This document shows positions 1 through 13,200 of a DNA stretch of 64,000 bases, piece after piece (within the stretch, counting starts at the first letter, position 1; each line of letters opens with the position of its first letter). The notes below the pieces were generated by a model. It saw only the letters and a program-made list of their open reading frames with translations, had not been told where the DNA came from and did no database searches. Origin of the DNA: Bacteroidales bacterium. Lineage in GTDB: Bacteria > Bacteroidota > Bacteroidia > Bacteroidales > Paludibacteraceae. A program made the translations under genes and the position numbers. Where the stretch lies: the NCBI GenBank assembly GCA_012837935.1, contig DUQG01000058.1, positions 1 to 64,000 on the forward strand. Direction: 5' to 3'.

Positions 1-3000
1 GAATACTTAGACCCGTAGGAATATTGTAAGCTGTAAATTGATAAGGGGTATTATCAGCTAATTTCGAATAGAACCACAGCGATTTGGTTATATTAGGATT
101 CGCAACGACTTTAATCGTATTTAAGTATGACGGGTAAGGATTACCTAAGAAGTTAAATCGTCTGTCAGCGGATGTGATAGCGATTGGCACGTCTCCGTTG
201 TTAAGTGTTCCTGTAAAGCTAAGAGTAGTGGCTTTTCCTCTATCACTTTCCGCCACATCGGCACCCACTTGCACGCCATAGCCTTTTCCCGCTACCGGAC
301 TAATGTTTGCGAAGTCTTCTGCCGGATTAGGTGTCCATTGGTCGGTGCTTTCGGTAAAGGTAATGTATTTACCCAGCTTGGTAGTAGTAACCATACCGCT
401 TACCGGTGAACTTAGGTAATAGGTGCGATAATTTACTGCTGCTTGACATACGATAGCTTTACCTGCCACATCTCCCACCAGTGTAGCTGTGCCGTTAGTA
501 GCACTAGAATGCAGAACAATGGTACCATTGTTGGTCGATTTGTTGGTAACAGTTAGTTTCTTTCCCGAATTTACTACGATGAGTTTACCTGCATTAATCA
601 CAAACCCTGCTACTTCTAAATCGCTGCTGATTGCCGCATTGCCGTCGATAATTACCTTTTGCGTAGCATCGGGGACAGTGCCTGTATTCCAATTAGTCGG
701 AATTGTCCAGTCGCCTGCGCCGGTAAATATCGGTAAATTTGCGGGTATTATATTAACCTCGGTTTTAACAGCCTTTCCCGTATTAGGGTCGATTACGGCT
801 TTTACACCTAAATCATCTAAATCAAACACCGCATTCGTAGGCTGAATAATCACACAATTGTTAAGGGTTAATTCGCTTAAGTTACAGATTGAGCCGAGAT
901 TGGTGCCTGTGGCTGATACCGTAGCGTTGTCAACGACAAGTTCCGTGTTAGAGAAAGGACCTGCGAAAATACCTGCATATCCACCGTTGGCAGTTACAGT
1001 ACAGTTTTTAATTGTTATCTTGATATTATCAAAAGATGCTTTTATAGCTATGCCGTTTGGTACATTTACGGTAAGCGAGCCGCCACCCTCGATAGAACCT
1101 GATTTGTAGAATTCAATTCCAAAACTACTTGCACTACTCTCTACCGTATTGTTGTTGCCGATAACTTCAATCTTTAAGCCGTCGATATTGTTTTCGATAC
1201 CATTGCCTGTGGTTGCATGGATATTGGCATTTTCTAAGCGTAGGGTGTTGGTTTCGGGGATGTATTTTACCGAACCCGATACGGTGCAGCCGTTTGTGCC
1301 GTTGATAACGGTCAGGTCGTCTTTATTATCAGCGGTAACCTGCTCGCCACAAACCCAAAGGTTGTAGGTGGGGATTATCCTTACCAAAGTTTTTATCACA
1401 TTACCCTGATTGTCGCAAATGGCGCGTTGGGTAGAGTTAAAGACAGCACCCGAAGGCTCTACAATTTTACAATTGATAAGCTCTATATCATCAAAGTCAT
1501 AGATTGAGCCTTTATTTGTGCCTGTGGCTGATACGGTGGCGTTGTCAATGGTAAGTTTATCTCGTCCCCAAAAACCTGCATATCCACCAATGGCATTTAT
1601 CGTACAGTTTTTAATTACCAATGTATCGTTTGACCGTATAGCATTGTAATTTGGTGCATTTACCGTAAGAGAACCACTACCCTCGATGCTGTTGTAGGAA
1701 GACTGTTTCCTAAATGAAATTCCTTCCTGATTGGTATTACTTGTTACAGTGTTGGTACCTATAACATCTATTTTCAGTCCATTAATAAAGGTTTCAATAG
1801 CAGCTATATTTGAACTACTGATATCTGCACCATCAAGCGTAAGGGTCTTGGTCTGTGGATTGTAGCTGACATTACCCGACACAGTGCCGTTTGCGAATGT
1901 GCCACTTAGGTTAGCCATGTTACTTGGCGTTACTATTTCGCCACAAATTTTAAGTTCATAACCCGGTATTATCTTAACCTCCGTTTTAACAACCTCAGTG
2001 CCATCATAAATTGCTTTTTCAATACTGTTAAAATATGCACCGGCAGGCTGAGTAAGCACACAACCAATAAGTTCTATATCATCAAAGCTTTTGATTGACC
2101 CCTCGCCTGCACCGGTAGCTGATACCGTGGCGTTATCAATAATAAGTTTTTTAGCATATCCCATATAACGTCCAATACCAAAAATATCTCCATTGGCAGT
2201 AAGTGTACAGTTTTTGATTATCAATGTATCTCCGGCATCAATAGCATAATAGTTAGGTGCATTCACAGTAAGCGAACCACTTCCCTCAATGCTATTAGAC
2301 GATGTCATGTCAAAACGAACTCCCGCGTGATTGGTATTGATTGTTATGGTATTACTGCCTACAAGCTCGATTTTCATTCCATTAACTTTGGTATTAATAG
2401 CACCGTAATAACCTGAATTGACGGTAATATCTGCACCATCGAGCGTAAGGGTCTTGGTCTGTGGATTGTAGCTGACATTACCCGATACTGTGCCGTCTGC
2501 GAATGTACCGCTTAGGTTAGCCATGTTAGTAGGTGTTACCCTTTCGCCGGCAACCCAAAGTTCATAACCCGGTATTATCTTAACCTCCGTTTTAATAACC
2601 TCTCTCGTATTAGGGTTGATTACGGCTTCTGCACCAGCATCAAACACCGCATCCGCAGGCTGAGTAATCACGCAATTGTCAAGGGTTAATTTGCTTATGT
2701 CGCAGATTGAGCCGAGATTGGTGCCTGTGGCTGATACCGTAGCGTTATCAATAATAAGATGTAAATTACTAGTGGTACCATTGATGCCTGCCTCTCCCCC
2801 GTTGGCAGTTACCGTACAGTTTTTAATAGTTATCTTAACATTATTATTATATGTATATATAGCTGCTAAGTTTGGTGCATTTACGGTAAGCGAGCCGCCA
2901 CCCTCGATAGAGCCTGAATTATAGAATTCAATCCCGGCATTATCTGCACTTTCTACCGTATTGCTGTTGCCGATAACTTCAATCTTTAAGCCGTCGATAC

Positions 3001-6000
3001 TGTTTCTGATTGCTATGTTTGTGGTTGCACTGATATAGGCATTCTCTAAGCGCAGGGTGTTGGTTTCGGGGATGTATTTTACCGAACCCGATACCGTGCA
3101 GCCGTTTGTGCCGTTGATAACGGTCAGGTCGTCTTTATTATCAGCGGTAACCTGCTCGCCACAAACCCAAAGGTTGTAGGCGGGGATTATCCTTACCAAA
3201 GCTTTTATCGGATTACCCTGACTGTCGCAGATGGCGTAGTGAGCAGGGTTAAAGAGTGCACCCGAAGGCTCTACAAGCTTACTGCCGATAAACTCTATAT
3301 CATTAAAGCCAGCGATTGAGGCTTGTGCGGTGCCTGCGGCAGATACGGCGGCATTATCTATAACAAGATAACAGTTATTAACATCGCCGCCTGCAATGCC
3401 ATAATCACCTCCTGTAACAGCCACCGTACAGTTTTTAATTGTCAGAGAATCGTATGTAATTATTCCTGCTAAGTTTGATAATACATTTAAGGTACCGCCA
3501 CCCTCGATAGTAAAGGTTTTTCTTTTGTCGAAACTAGTTAAATTCATTGTCATCGAGTTATTGGATGTTATCGTATTGGTACCTGTAAGCTCGATTTTCA
3601 TCCCGTCAATTCTGGAAGCAACAGCACTAAAACTACCTGAACCACTATTGATAGTAGCACCATCGAGGCGAAGGGTATTGGTTTCAGGGATGTATTTTAC
3701 TGAACCAGTTACTGTACAGCCGTTTGTTCCGTTGATAACGGTAAGGTCGTTCATATTGCTTGGTGTTACCCTCTCGCCACAAATTTCAAGTTCATAACCC
3801 GGTACTATCTTAACCTCGGTTTTAATAACCTCTCTCGTATAAAGGTTGATTACGGCTTCTGCTCCTGCATCAAACACCGCATCCGTAGGCTGAGCAATCA
3901 CGCAATGGTTAAGGGTTAGTTTCTCAAAGCCTATGATTGAGCCGTTGTTGGTGCCTGTGGCTGATACCGTAGCGTTATCAATAATAAGATGCAAATTACC
4001 ATAGGCTCCATAGATGCCTGCCTCTCCTCCGTTGGCAGTTACCGTACAATTTTTAATAGCTATCTTATTATTACTATATGTACCTATAGCTGAGTAGATT
4101 AGTGCATTTACGGTAAGCGAGCCGCCACCCTCAATAGAACCTGAACTACGGAATATTATTCCATAATCATTTGCACTCTCTACGGTATTGCTGTTGCCGA
4201 TAACTTCAATCTTTAAGCCGTCGATAAGGTTTGAGATACCATTGTTTGTGGTTGAACGGATATTGGCATTTTCTAAGCGCAGGGTATTGGTTTCGGGGAT
4301 GAATTTTACCGAACCCGATACCGTGCAGCCGTCTGTGCCGTTGATAACGGTCAGGTCGTCTTTATTGAGAGCAGTAACCTGCACGCCGCAGATTGTAAGG
4401 TCGTAGGTGGGTATTATCTTAACCTCACTCTTTACCACGCCGTTTGCATCGCAGATAAAGTATTGGGTAGCATCGTAAGCTGCACCCGCAGGCTGAGATA
4501 CCATACAGTTGATAAGCTGTAAATGCTTTGTAGCATAGATTGAGCCAAAAGCAGTACCGATAGCCGACACGGTGGCTCCGTCGATAGTAAGCGTATCGCC
4601 GCATTCGATACCGAAAGTTCCGCCTGTGGCATTTATCGTACAGTTTCTGATAGTTAGTGGTACACCTCCATCTGTTTCTATTGCTACACCTGCATTCGCA
4701 TTTAGCGTACCGCCGCCGCAGATAGTTACAAGTTTTCCTTCGCCGGATTTTTCAACTTTTATTGCCGTAGCAAGACCTGTTACCGTATTATTTCCTATAA
4801 GCTCTATATTGATACCGCCATTTATAGAACGAATAGCATCGCTGATTGTGGCAGTAATAGCAGCACCATCGAGGCGAAGGGTTTTGGTTTCGGGGATGTA
4901 TTTTACCGAACCCGACACCGTAGAGCCGTTTGTGCCGTTGATAACGGTCAGGTCGTTTTGGTTGAGAGCGGTAACCTGCACACCGCAGATATAGAGTTCG
5001 TAGGCAGGTATTATCTTAACCTCGCTTTTAATAATATAACCCTGAGCATCGCATACGGCTTTTACGGTAGGGTTGAACACCGCACTCGCAGGCGACAGAA
5101 TTTTACAATCCTTAAAGTCGATACTATTAAAGTTTACGATTGAGCCGTGTCTGCTACCTGTGGCAGATACGGTGGCACCATCGAGGATAAGTTTAGAGTG
5201 ACGTCCGTAGATACCTTCATATCCACCTACGGCAGTGAGCATGATGTCTTTGAGGGTCAAAGCAGCAGGGTTAGACGCATTAACGCCTTCTACAAGCACA
5301 GCTTCCGCCGGTGCATCTATGCTAAGCTTCCCGTTGCCGTAGATTGTTGCATCGTCCACAAACAGATAAATGCCCTTGTTGTTCTGACCACTTGCTGTTA
5401 CCTTATTATTGTTGCCTGCAAGCTCTATTTTCAGGGTGTCGCTATCGGCACGGATAGCGGCATCGGCGGTTGTAGATGTGATAACGGCATTTTCCAAACG
5501 CAGGGTCTTGGTCTGAGCATTGAAGCTTGCGGTACCCGTTACGCCGGGGATAGCCGTGAGGTCGTCTTTATTGGCGTCTGTAACCTCTACGCCGCAGATA
5601 GTCAGTCCGTAAGTAGGCTCTATCTTAACCGTAGTTTTTACTATGCCGTTAGCATCAAATACTGCTTTATATCCAGCATTGAAAAAGGCACCCACAGGCT
5701 GAGTAAATTTACAGGAATAGAGGTCTAACACTCTAAAACCGCTTATCGAGCCTCGACCCGCACCGGTAGCCGACAGAGTGGCGTTTTTGACGGCAAGTCT
5801 TGAATAGTCACTACTAAAACCGTTAATCCCATACTGTTCACCTACGGCGTTTACCATACAGTTCATAATAGTCAAATGCCTTGCCTCTGTACGTATAGCA
5901 GTATTGAGTGCCTCTACGTTTAGCGTACCACCGCCTTTGATAGTAGTCTCTAGTGCGAGATATACTCCGTTAGCTACGGAATTAGTTGCCTCTACCCTGT

Positions 6001-9000
6001 TGGTGCCGATAAGCTCTATTTGCAGACCATCAATTAACGAGTAAATGCCACCGGAAGCATCTGAGCTTGTAATATTGGCGTTTTCGAGGCGTAGGGTGTG
6101 GGTAGCGGGGTCGTAGCTCGCGGTACCCGTTACGCCGGGGATAAGGGTAAGGTCGTCTTTATCAAGATTGGATACTTTTATGCCGGCAATCCATAGGTTG
6201 TAGTGAACAATAGGCTCTATCCTTATATCTGATAGAACAGGATTGCCGTTTTTGTCGCATATTTGCTTTAAGCCGGGATTAAAGGCTGCACCCGCAGGCT
6301 GCACAATGCCGCAGTCGGTAAAGTTTACAGTTGCAAAACCTTGAACAGGCGGGAAAGCACCTTCGCCTACGATAACCGATACATTGGCGTTAAGGAAATT
6401 GAGCTGAGAACTTGTGCCGTTACCCATAAATATTCCTGTAACATTGAGTGTACAGTTGTTAATATCCAGGGTGTTAAGCACTTTTATGGTTTTCCCTCCA
6501 TTGGCTTTTGCATTAAGCGTGTCGCTGCCTTCGATGGTGTTTGATGCTGTGCCGTAAAACTCAATTGCATAGACAGTTACATCTTGAACAGTGCTTGTTA
6601 CGCTGCTGTTGCCTGTAAGCTCTATTTTCATGCCTTCAATCTTAGAAAAGATAGCACCCGCGTTGCTTGCACTGCTGATAGTAGCGGCATTGAGGCTAAG
6701 GGTGTTGGTGGCAGGGTCGTAGCTTGCGGCAGTACCCGATACGCCGGGGATAGCGGTAAGGTCGGCTCTGTTGGCATCGGTAACCTGCGTGCCGCAAATC
6801 CACAGACCGTAACCCGGTACTATATCTACCTGCGTTTTTACGACATTGCCGTCAGCGACAATAGCTTTTTGGGTAGCGTCATAAACGGCTTTTAGAGGCT
6901 GAACGATGGCACAGTTGAGAAGGCTTAACTCGCTGAAACCAAAGATTGAGCCTAAGTCTGTGCCGGTAGCCGACACGGTGGCACCGTCGATAGTTAGTTT
7001 ATTATTACTATACCCTAAAATGCCGTTTTCTTTGCCTGTGGCGGTTACAGTACAGTTTTTAATAGTTAGCGGAACAGCGGTTTCTATTGCAATTTCGTTT
7101 GTTGAGCTTGCGTTAAGCGTGCCGCTGCCATAGATAGAGCCGGGTGCTTGTCCTCTCAAAATATCAAAATCTATTGCCGTACCGTAACTTGTTACCGTAT
7201 TATCCCCTATAAGCTCTATATTTACACCACCATCATCGCAATTAATAGCATCGCCGTTTGTTTTGGTAATAGTAGCGCCGTTGAGGGTAAGGGTTCGGGT
7301 GACGGGATTATAGCTTACACCACCCGATACGGTGCAGCCGTTGTAGCCGTTGATAACGGTGAGGTCGTCTTTATTGACAGAAGTTACTTGTACTCCGCAA
7401 ATAAAGAGATTGTAGGCTGTGCCGGGAAGTATCTTTACCGTTTCCGTGATGATATTACCGTCAGCATTACGTACGGCATAAAAGATATCTGCTCCTTTGC
7501 TTACACTTGCCCCCGTTGGTTCGGAGATAGCACATCCGTTAAGATTTATATTGGCAAAGTGGGTGATAGAGCCGTTGGGTCCGGTTGATGTTACGGTGGC
7601 GTTGTTGATGGTAAGGGTACCGTTGTCGTCGCCGGTAATACTGCGTCCGGTGCTGGTGGCGTTTACCGTGCAGCCATCGATGGTAAGTACTGAATTACCG
7701 GATGCAAAGATTGTCCAGCCTTGAATGGCGGAATGGCTTACATTGAGCTTGCCGCTGCCTTTGATGGTGGCAGACTTGTCGAACCGCATTGTTGCCCATC
7801 CGTTGCTATTTACACTGTTGTTATCGCCTTGTACATCAATGTTCAGCGCTTCTATACCGGACTTGATGGCGTTTGCACCGTCCGGCATGTTGATATTGGC
7901 ATTGTTGAGCGTAAGGGTTTTGGAAGTAGGGTTGTAGCTTATCGTGCCTGCCGTTACACCGGGGATAACAGTGAGGTTGTCTTTGTTTTGGGAGTTAACC
8001 TGCACGCCGTTAATCCAAAGGTCGTAGATGGTTCCGGGTACTATATTTATCTGTTGGTTTACAATTACGTTACCCGTAAGGTTGTGGCGGAAAGCAAAGA
8101 AACTGTCTGAGGCTTTGCTTACCATTACTCCCTGCGGTGCCGCGATAAGCGAGTTTTTGAGTACGATATTGCCGAAGTTGGTAATAACACCCGCGTTGGT
8201 AGCGTTGGCGGTAACGGTGGCGTTGTCGATGGTGAGCTTGTTGGTGCCGTTACCTGTGATACCTCCGTTTTGAGAAACCACATCTACCGTACAACTTCTG
8301 ATGGTAAGCTGTGCGGTGGAATGGATTCCAAACTCGTAGCCGCTGTTGGATAACCGCAGCTTGCCTCCGCCTGTTATGGTGGTGGCACCGTTGAGCTCTA
8401 TTCCTTTCAGTCCGTTATATATATTATTGTCATTACCTAAAATCTCGATGGTAAGTCCTTCGATATTAGACTTGATACGCGGTTCATTTATGTTTGTAGT
8501 AAAGTCCAAGATAACGAGGTTGTTCATCGTAAGTTTCTTGTTCGCGGGGTCGTACTTCAGCGTGCCGCTTGCACCAACGGTAAGCGCTTCCAGGTTGTCT
8601 ATATTCTGAGGCGTTGCCTGTTTGCCACAAATCCAGAGGTCGTAGAAAGGCTCTATCGTTACCGTTCCGCTGAGGATGGCTCCGCTTGCATTACGCACTG
8701 CTTTGAAAGTGTCTGAACCGGTACTGACAACAGCTCCCGCAGGCTCCATAATGGCGGCACTGCGAAGCACTATATCTGCAAAGCGGCTGACAGATTCGCC
8801 TGACGAGCTAGCCGATATGTAGGCGTTATCAATGGTAAGTGTGCCACCCTTGCTGCCGATAATACCTGCACTGCCGTTGGTGGTGTTTACCGTACAGGTT
8901 TTAATTGTAAGCGATGAATTGTTATGTGCGTATATCGACCAGCCGGGTTGGTTGGGTTTGTTTTGGCTTACGTTGAGCGTGCCTCCACCTGTGATAGTGG

Positions 9001-9311
9001 CAGACTTTTCGAACCGCACTGTGGCGTAGTCGTCGCTACTGACGTTGTTGGTGCCTTGTACATTTATCGTCAGTCCGTCTATTTGGGACTTGATGGTGTT
9101 TGCACCCGACGCCATGCTGAGATTGGCGTTGTTGAGCGTAAGTGTTTTAGTGTCGTGGTTGTAGGTTACCGTACCACTAACGCCGGGAATAACGTTTAAT
9201 TCATTCTTATTGCCAGATGTTACCTGCGTGCCGCAAAGCCAGAGGTCGTATTTTGTTCTCTCTATTTTTACTGTTCCTGTAACTATATTTCCATTAGCAT
9301 CACAAATTGCC
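1..9311 (-). CDS. Giant repeat surface protein, main body (partial; C-terminus outside window)
   Basis: The reverse-strand reading frame is open at every point I checked from the frameshift near 9311 to the window edge, about 3,100 codons, and runs on past position 1. It continues the protein that starts at 9929. Repeat openings of the form Y-x-L-(W/x)-(I/V)-C-G-x-Q-V-T lie near 9253, 8644, 8033, 7414, 6812, 6202, 5611, 5003, 4405, 3800, 3180, 2566, 1960 and 1366, so the period is about 607 bases (about 202 residues). Each repeat carries short strand-like motifs (LTLNNAxI, ELVGNNTV, GTLNV, IKNCTVN), which suggests a parallel beta-solenoid. Below about 740 the sequence matches the C-terminal region of the paralogue (position 1 corresponds to about 11011), so a T9SS sorting tail is expected about 780 bases outside the window. 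This piece has no start codon of its own at its 5' end. Function unknown; a surface adhesin or glycan-binding role is inference. Confidence 0.85.
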
Positions 9312-9929
9312 TTTTTTTTGTGGGTTAAAAACAGCGCCGATAGGCTGATTAATCTCACAAGAATTAAACCTTATATCATTAAAGCGTATGATTGCTCCAT
9401 AATTTGTATTGCTATTGGTTACCGTAATCGCTGCATTTTCAAAGGTAAGTATATCATCTGAGCCGACAATACTTACTCCTCCATTTGTATTTATCGTACA
9501 ATCGCGTATGGTTAACGAATATCCTTCAGTTCCTATTGCTACGCCGTTATCACTTGTTATGTTGATATTAAGCGTACCTTTTCCTTCGATAGAGGAGACT
9601 GCCACTATTCCATCATGAAGACTTGTTATTGTATTATTGCCAACAAGCTCTACTTTATTATTGCTACCCGCAATAGCAACACCCGGTGTGTAAATATTCG
9701 CATTTTCAAGTCTGACAGTATTGTTGTCGGAATTGAATTTTACCGTACCCGTAATCGTACTACCATTACCTGCATTGTTGATAGCAGCAGTTAGGTTGTC
9801 CTTATTGGCATCCGTTACCTGTACGCCACAAATCGATAGGTCATAATCTACTGCCTGTACGTTGGCAGCGCCCATTAGCATCGCCAGAATGATGGCGAGC
9901 GTGAGTTTGTGTTTAAGAATAGTTTTCAT
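9300..9929 (-). CDS. N-terminal fragment of the giant repeat protein, cut off by a frameshift
   Basis: This 209-residue frame begins with a signal peptide (MKTILKHKLTLAIILAMLMG, then AANVQA) followed by the first repeat (YDLSICGVQVTDANK). It stops at 9300 only because of one extra A in an A8 run at 9312-9319. With seven A the frame would read NPQKKAICDANG and join the open frame that fills 1-9311. It is therefore the 5' part of a protein of roughly 3,500 residues, paralogous to the gene at 10230-16079, whose signal peptide and first repeat are very similar. As written it would yield a short secreted single-repeat product. The shift could be a sequencing error, a fixed mutation or a slippage switch; the sequence alone cannot tell. 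Confidence 0.8.
   Translation of the reverse strand: MKTILKHKLTLAIILAMLMGAANVQAVDYDLSICGVQVTDANKDNLTAAINNAGNGSTITGTVKFNSDNNTVRLENANIYTPGVAIAGSNNKVELVGNNTITSLHDGIVAVSSIEGKGTLNINITSDNGVAIGTEGYSLTIRDCTINTNGGVSIVGSDDILTFENAAITVTNSNTNYGAIIRFNDIRFNSCEINQPIGAVFNPQKKGNL
9312..9319 (-). other. Homopolymer (A8 on the coding strand) causing a frameshift
   Basis: Eight T on the plus strand. Seven would restore the reading frame of the giant repeat gene. It is the point where the 209-aa fragment and the long downstream frame separate. Confidence 0.75.
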
Positions 9930-10229
9930 AGTTGTTTTTGTTAAAAATCCCCTAAATCATCCCCAACCCCCATCTCCTTCGGGACTTTCCCCTCAAGGGA
10001 AATGGGGAGGTACGGAGTGCTGTTAAGAGGGAAGTGGTGATTATGTTTTTTTATATTTTATATTTCATTTTGTATTTCATCTTGCCGTCTGTTAAGTAGT
10101 TAAGTAGCCGCTAACTTCAAGTTAGCAACTACTTCTCAAAACTACTGACTACTGACTACTTTCAACCCAAGAGCTGGCTATAAGCCAGTTCTTGGGTAAC
10201 AGCGGGTTGGGAAATTCACTGTCCCGGTG
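9930..10229. other. Intergenic region between the two giant repeat genes
   Basis: These 300 bases separate the stop of the upstream paralogue (10230) from the start of the next (9929). They hold a degenerate copy of the C-rich palindrome family (about 9950-10012), an AT-rich stretch, a quasi-periodic tract (about 10085-10160, repeats like ACTACTGACTACTG) and a GGCTTAAGCC-type hairpin at 10165-10197. I found no convincing TAnnTTTG promoter on the minus strand. Confidence 0.5.
10165..10197. repeat. Dispersed palindrome, ACCCAAGAGCTGGCT type (copy 1)
   Basis: An imperfect inverted repeat, ACCCAAGAGCTGGCT / AGCCAGTTCTTGGGT with a short loop, just downstream of the 1949-aa repeat gene. Three relatives lie at 25013-25043, 39951-39981 and 42711-42743, also at gene ends. 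It may act as a terminator-like hairpin. Confidence 0.65.
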
Positions 10230-13200
10230 TTACTTCACCACTACTTTTGTAGTTCGGTTATTCAATTTTACTACGTAAACTCCTTCCGAAAGTACGGTTG
10301 ATACGGTAGTGAGTTTTCCGCTGATAGCTTTTGAGGCTACTTGCTGACCTACGCTGTTATATACGTAAATGGTGCCGGACTGTGCGTCCGTGCTTACGAT
10401 TATACGTTTGTCTTTTGCAAAGGCAAAGAACTCTGTTTGCGTCGCTCCATCCCATCCGGTAATAACGCCTGAACGTGGAAATACCAATGCAAAACGGTCT
10501 GTGCCTTCGTATGCTTCCGCAAAGTTTACGGTGTGGATGTCGTTGTTGCTTAGATTAGTAACTGTATTGGCTACTTTATCCAGTAAGAATACTTTTTCCG
10601 TACCGAAGTTTTCCAACTTGCTTGCAGAGAAGGTATATACACCACTTTCCACTTTAACTCCTACCGGAATTTCCACATCGTAGTTGATGGCTTTGCTGCT
10701 ATTTAGCGCCAAGTTTTCACCGTCTTTCAGCGTATAGATGCAGAGTTTTTGGTCCATCATTTTAGGCGTGTTCCACTCATTAGTAGCCTCTTCGCTAAAC
10801 AGGATAGCAGTTTCGTCTTTTATTGTACCGTTGCTTAGTTGCAGACGAAGAAGTTGTCTTTCCTTTGCTTGCGGCGCACGGAATATAGCCGGACTGCCCG
10901 CAGGCTTGTGTACTCGCATTTCATTGCTGAATGTATAATCAACATCCGCATTGGCTTTTACCCAGAAGCCTTGCATCAGCGGAATATATCCGTAGTCGTG
11001 TCCCTCATCAGGAATACTTAGACCCGTAGGAACATTGTAAGCCGTAAATTGATAAGGGGTATTATCAGCTAATTTCGAATAGAACCATAGCGATTTGGTT
11101 ATATTAGGATTCGCAACGACTTTAATCGTATTTAAGTAAGACGGATAAGGGTTACCTACGAAGTTAAATTGCTTATTACCGGAAGTGATAGGAATTTTTA
11201 CCTCTCCATTGTTTAGTGTTCCTGTAAAGTTAAAAGTAGTAGCTTTTCCTCTTTCACTTTCTGCCACATTTACACCAACCTGCACACCGTAGCCTTTTCC
11301 TGCTACCGGGTTAATGTTGGCAAAAGGTGCAGGCGATGTCCATTGGTCGGTAGTTTCAGTGAATGTAATATAATTACCCATATTGGCGCTTGTAGTAACC
11401 GTACCGCTTACAGGTGAACTTAGGTAATAGGTACGATAATTTACAGCCGCTTGATGTACCTCAGCTTGTCCCGACACATCTCCCACCAGTGTAGCAGTGC
11501 CGTTAGTAGCATTGGAAAGCAGAAAAATGGTACCATCGTTAATAGATTTACGGGTAACAGTTAGTTTCTTTCCCGGATTTACTATAATATAATAACCTGA
11601 ATAAATCTTAAATTCAGCTACTTCTATATCTTCGGTTATTTTTGCAGTGCCGAGTATAACCACCTTTTGAGTAGCACCGGGAACTGTTCCGGTACTCCAA
11701 TTGGCAGGTTCATTCCAGTTTCCGTCTTTTATAAACGTAGGTATATGCCCTATCTTTACCTTGTCTGTGATAATGGCTTGCGATGCTTTATCACGCACGG
11801 CATAAGCGGCATCTGCTCCCCATCTTATTTCCGCATCCAAAGGTTCGGTAATATCAATAATACCGGAAAAGGCTATAATGTTGAAGTGGGTAATAGAGCC
11901 TGCACCCGCGCCTTGTGCCGTTACAGTAGCGTTATTGATGCGAAGTGCTTCTACACTGCCATTGAAACCGCGTATGCCGTACCCGTTGCCGGCAGCTTCT
12001 ACCGTACAGTTATTTATTTTCAACCATGTTTTGTAAATATATATGGCTGTTTGGTCTGTACCCGTTGCAGTTACATTAAGCGTACCGCTGCCGCTGATAG
12101 TAGCGGGGTTCTCCAAATAAATTCCCGTATTGTTGCCGCTTTTTACCGTGTTATTGCCTACAAGTTCTATTGTTAGTTCGTCGATAGCGGATAAAATTCC
12201 CTTGTTATTACCCGTAGTTGCATCAATGGTAGCGTTAGTTAGTGTAAGGGTTTTGGTGTCCGAGTTATAGCTTACGGTACCCTGAGTTACACCGGCGGTG
12301 AAATCAGCTTTATTGTTATTCGTTACCTGCGTACCGCCAATCCAAAGATTGTAAGATGTTGCTGCTATCTTAACCGGATTGTATTTTCCGCTGACAATAG
12401 TGCCGTCTGCATAGCAAATTGCCTTTTTATCGGGGTTAAATACCGCACCGGAAGGCTCAATAATGTTACAGTCGGTAGTATTTATCGCATTAAAGCCAAC
12501 GATTGCGCCACGCCCCTCATCAATAACGTGTGAGAGTGCCGACACATCAGCATTGTCAATAGTAAGCGTAGCTAAGCCTGCATTATCTCCGAAAATACCG
12601 TATGTGGCACCTACAAGGTTTAGTATGCAGTTTTTGACAGTAAGCGAAGTGCCATTTGCCCATATTGCTACGCCGGTATTGCTATTAACGTTAAGCGTAC
12701 CACGACCTTGAATGGTAAAGGGTTTGTATGATAAAATGCCGTCATTATTAGCAATTATCTTGCTGATGCCTGTAAGCTCTATTATCAGCTCGTCTATTTC
12801 AGAGATGATGCCGGAGTTAATAGTAGCGTTATCAAGCAGAAGGATTTGGGTGTCGGGGTTGTAGCTTACCGTACCCGTTACAGCGGGGATAACGCTTAGG
12901 TCGTCCTTATTGTCAGGAGTTACCCGCACACCGCCAACCCAAAGGTCGTAGGCAGTTCCGGGGATTATCTTTAAGAATTTGCTGACACCAACATCTATAC
13001 TTCCGTTGTTTATCTTTGCTCCTGCAGGTTCGCTGATAAAGCAGTTGATAAGGTTTATCGTATTGAAACCGGCGACTAATTTATAATTAAAATCATTATT
13101 GGCAGCCGATACGGTAGCGTTATCAATGATAAGTTTCTCATTAAGGTAACCGATAATACATCTTTTGGGACTTGTAAGATTTAGATTACAATTTTTAATG

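Noticed and set aside
489-9461. Many plus-strand ORFs of 60-193 aa across 1-9.5 kb
   Set aside because: They recur with the ~607-base period, lack signal peptides or domains, and mirror the minus-strand repeat gene; they are antisense shadows.
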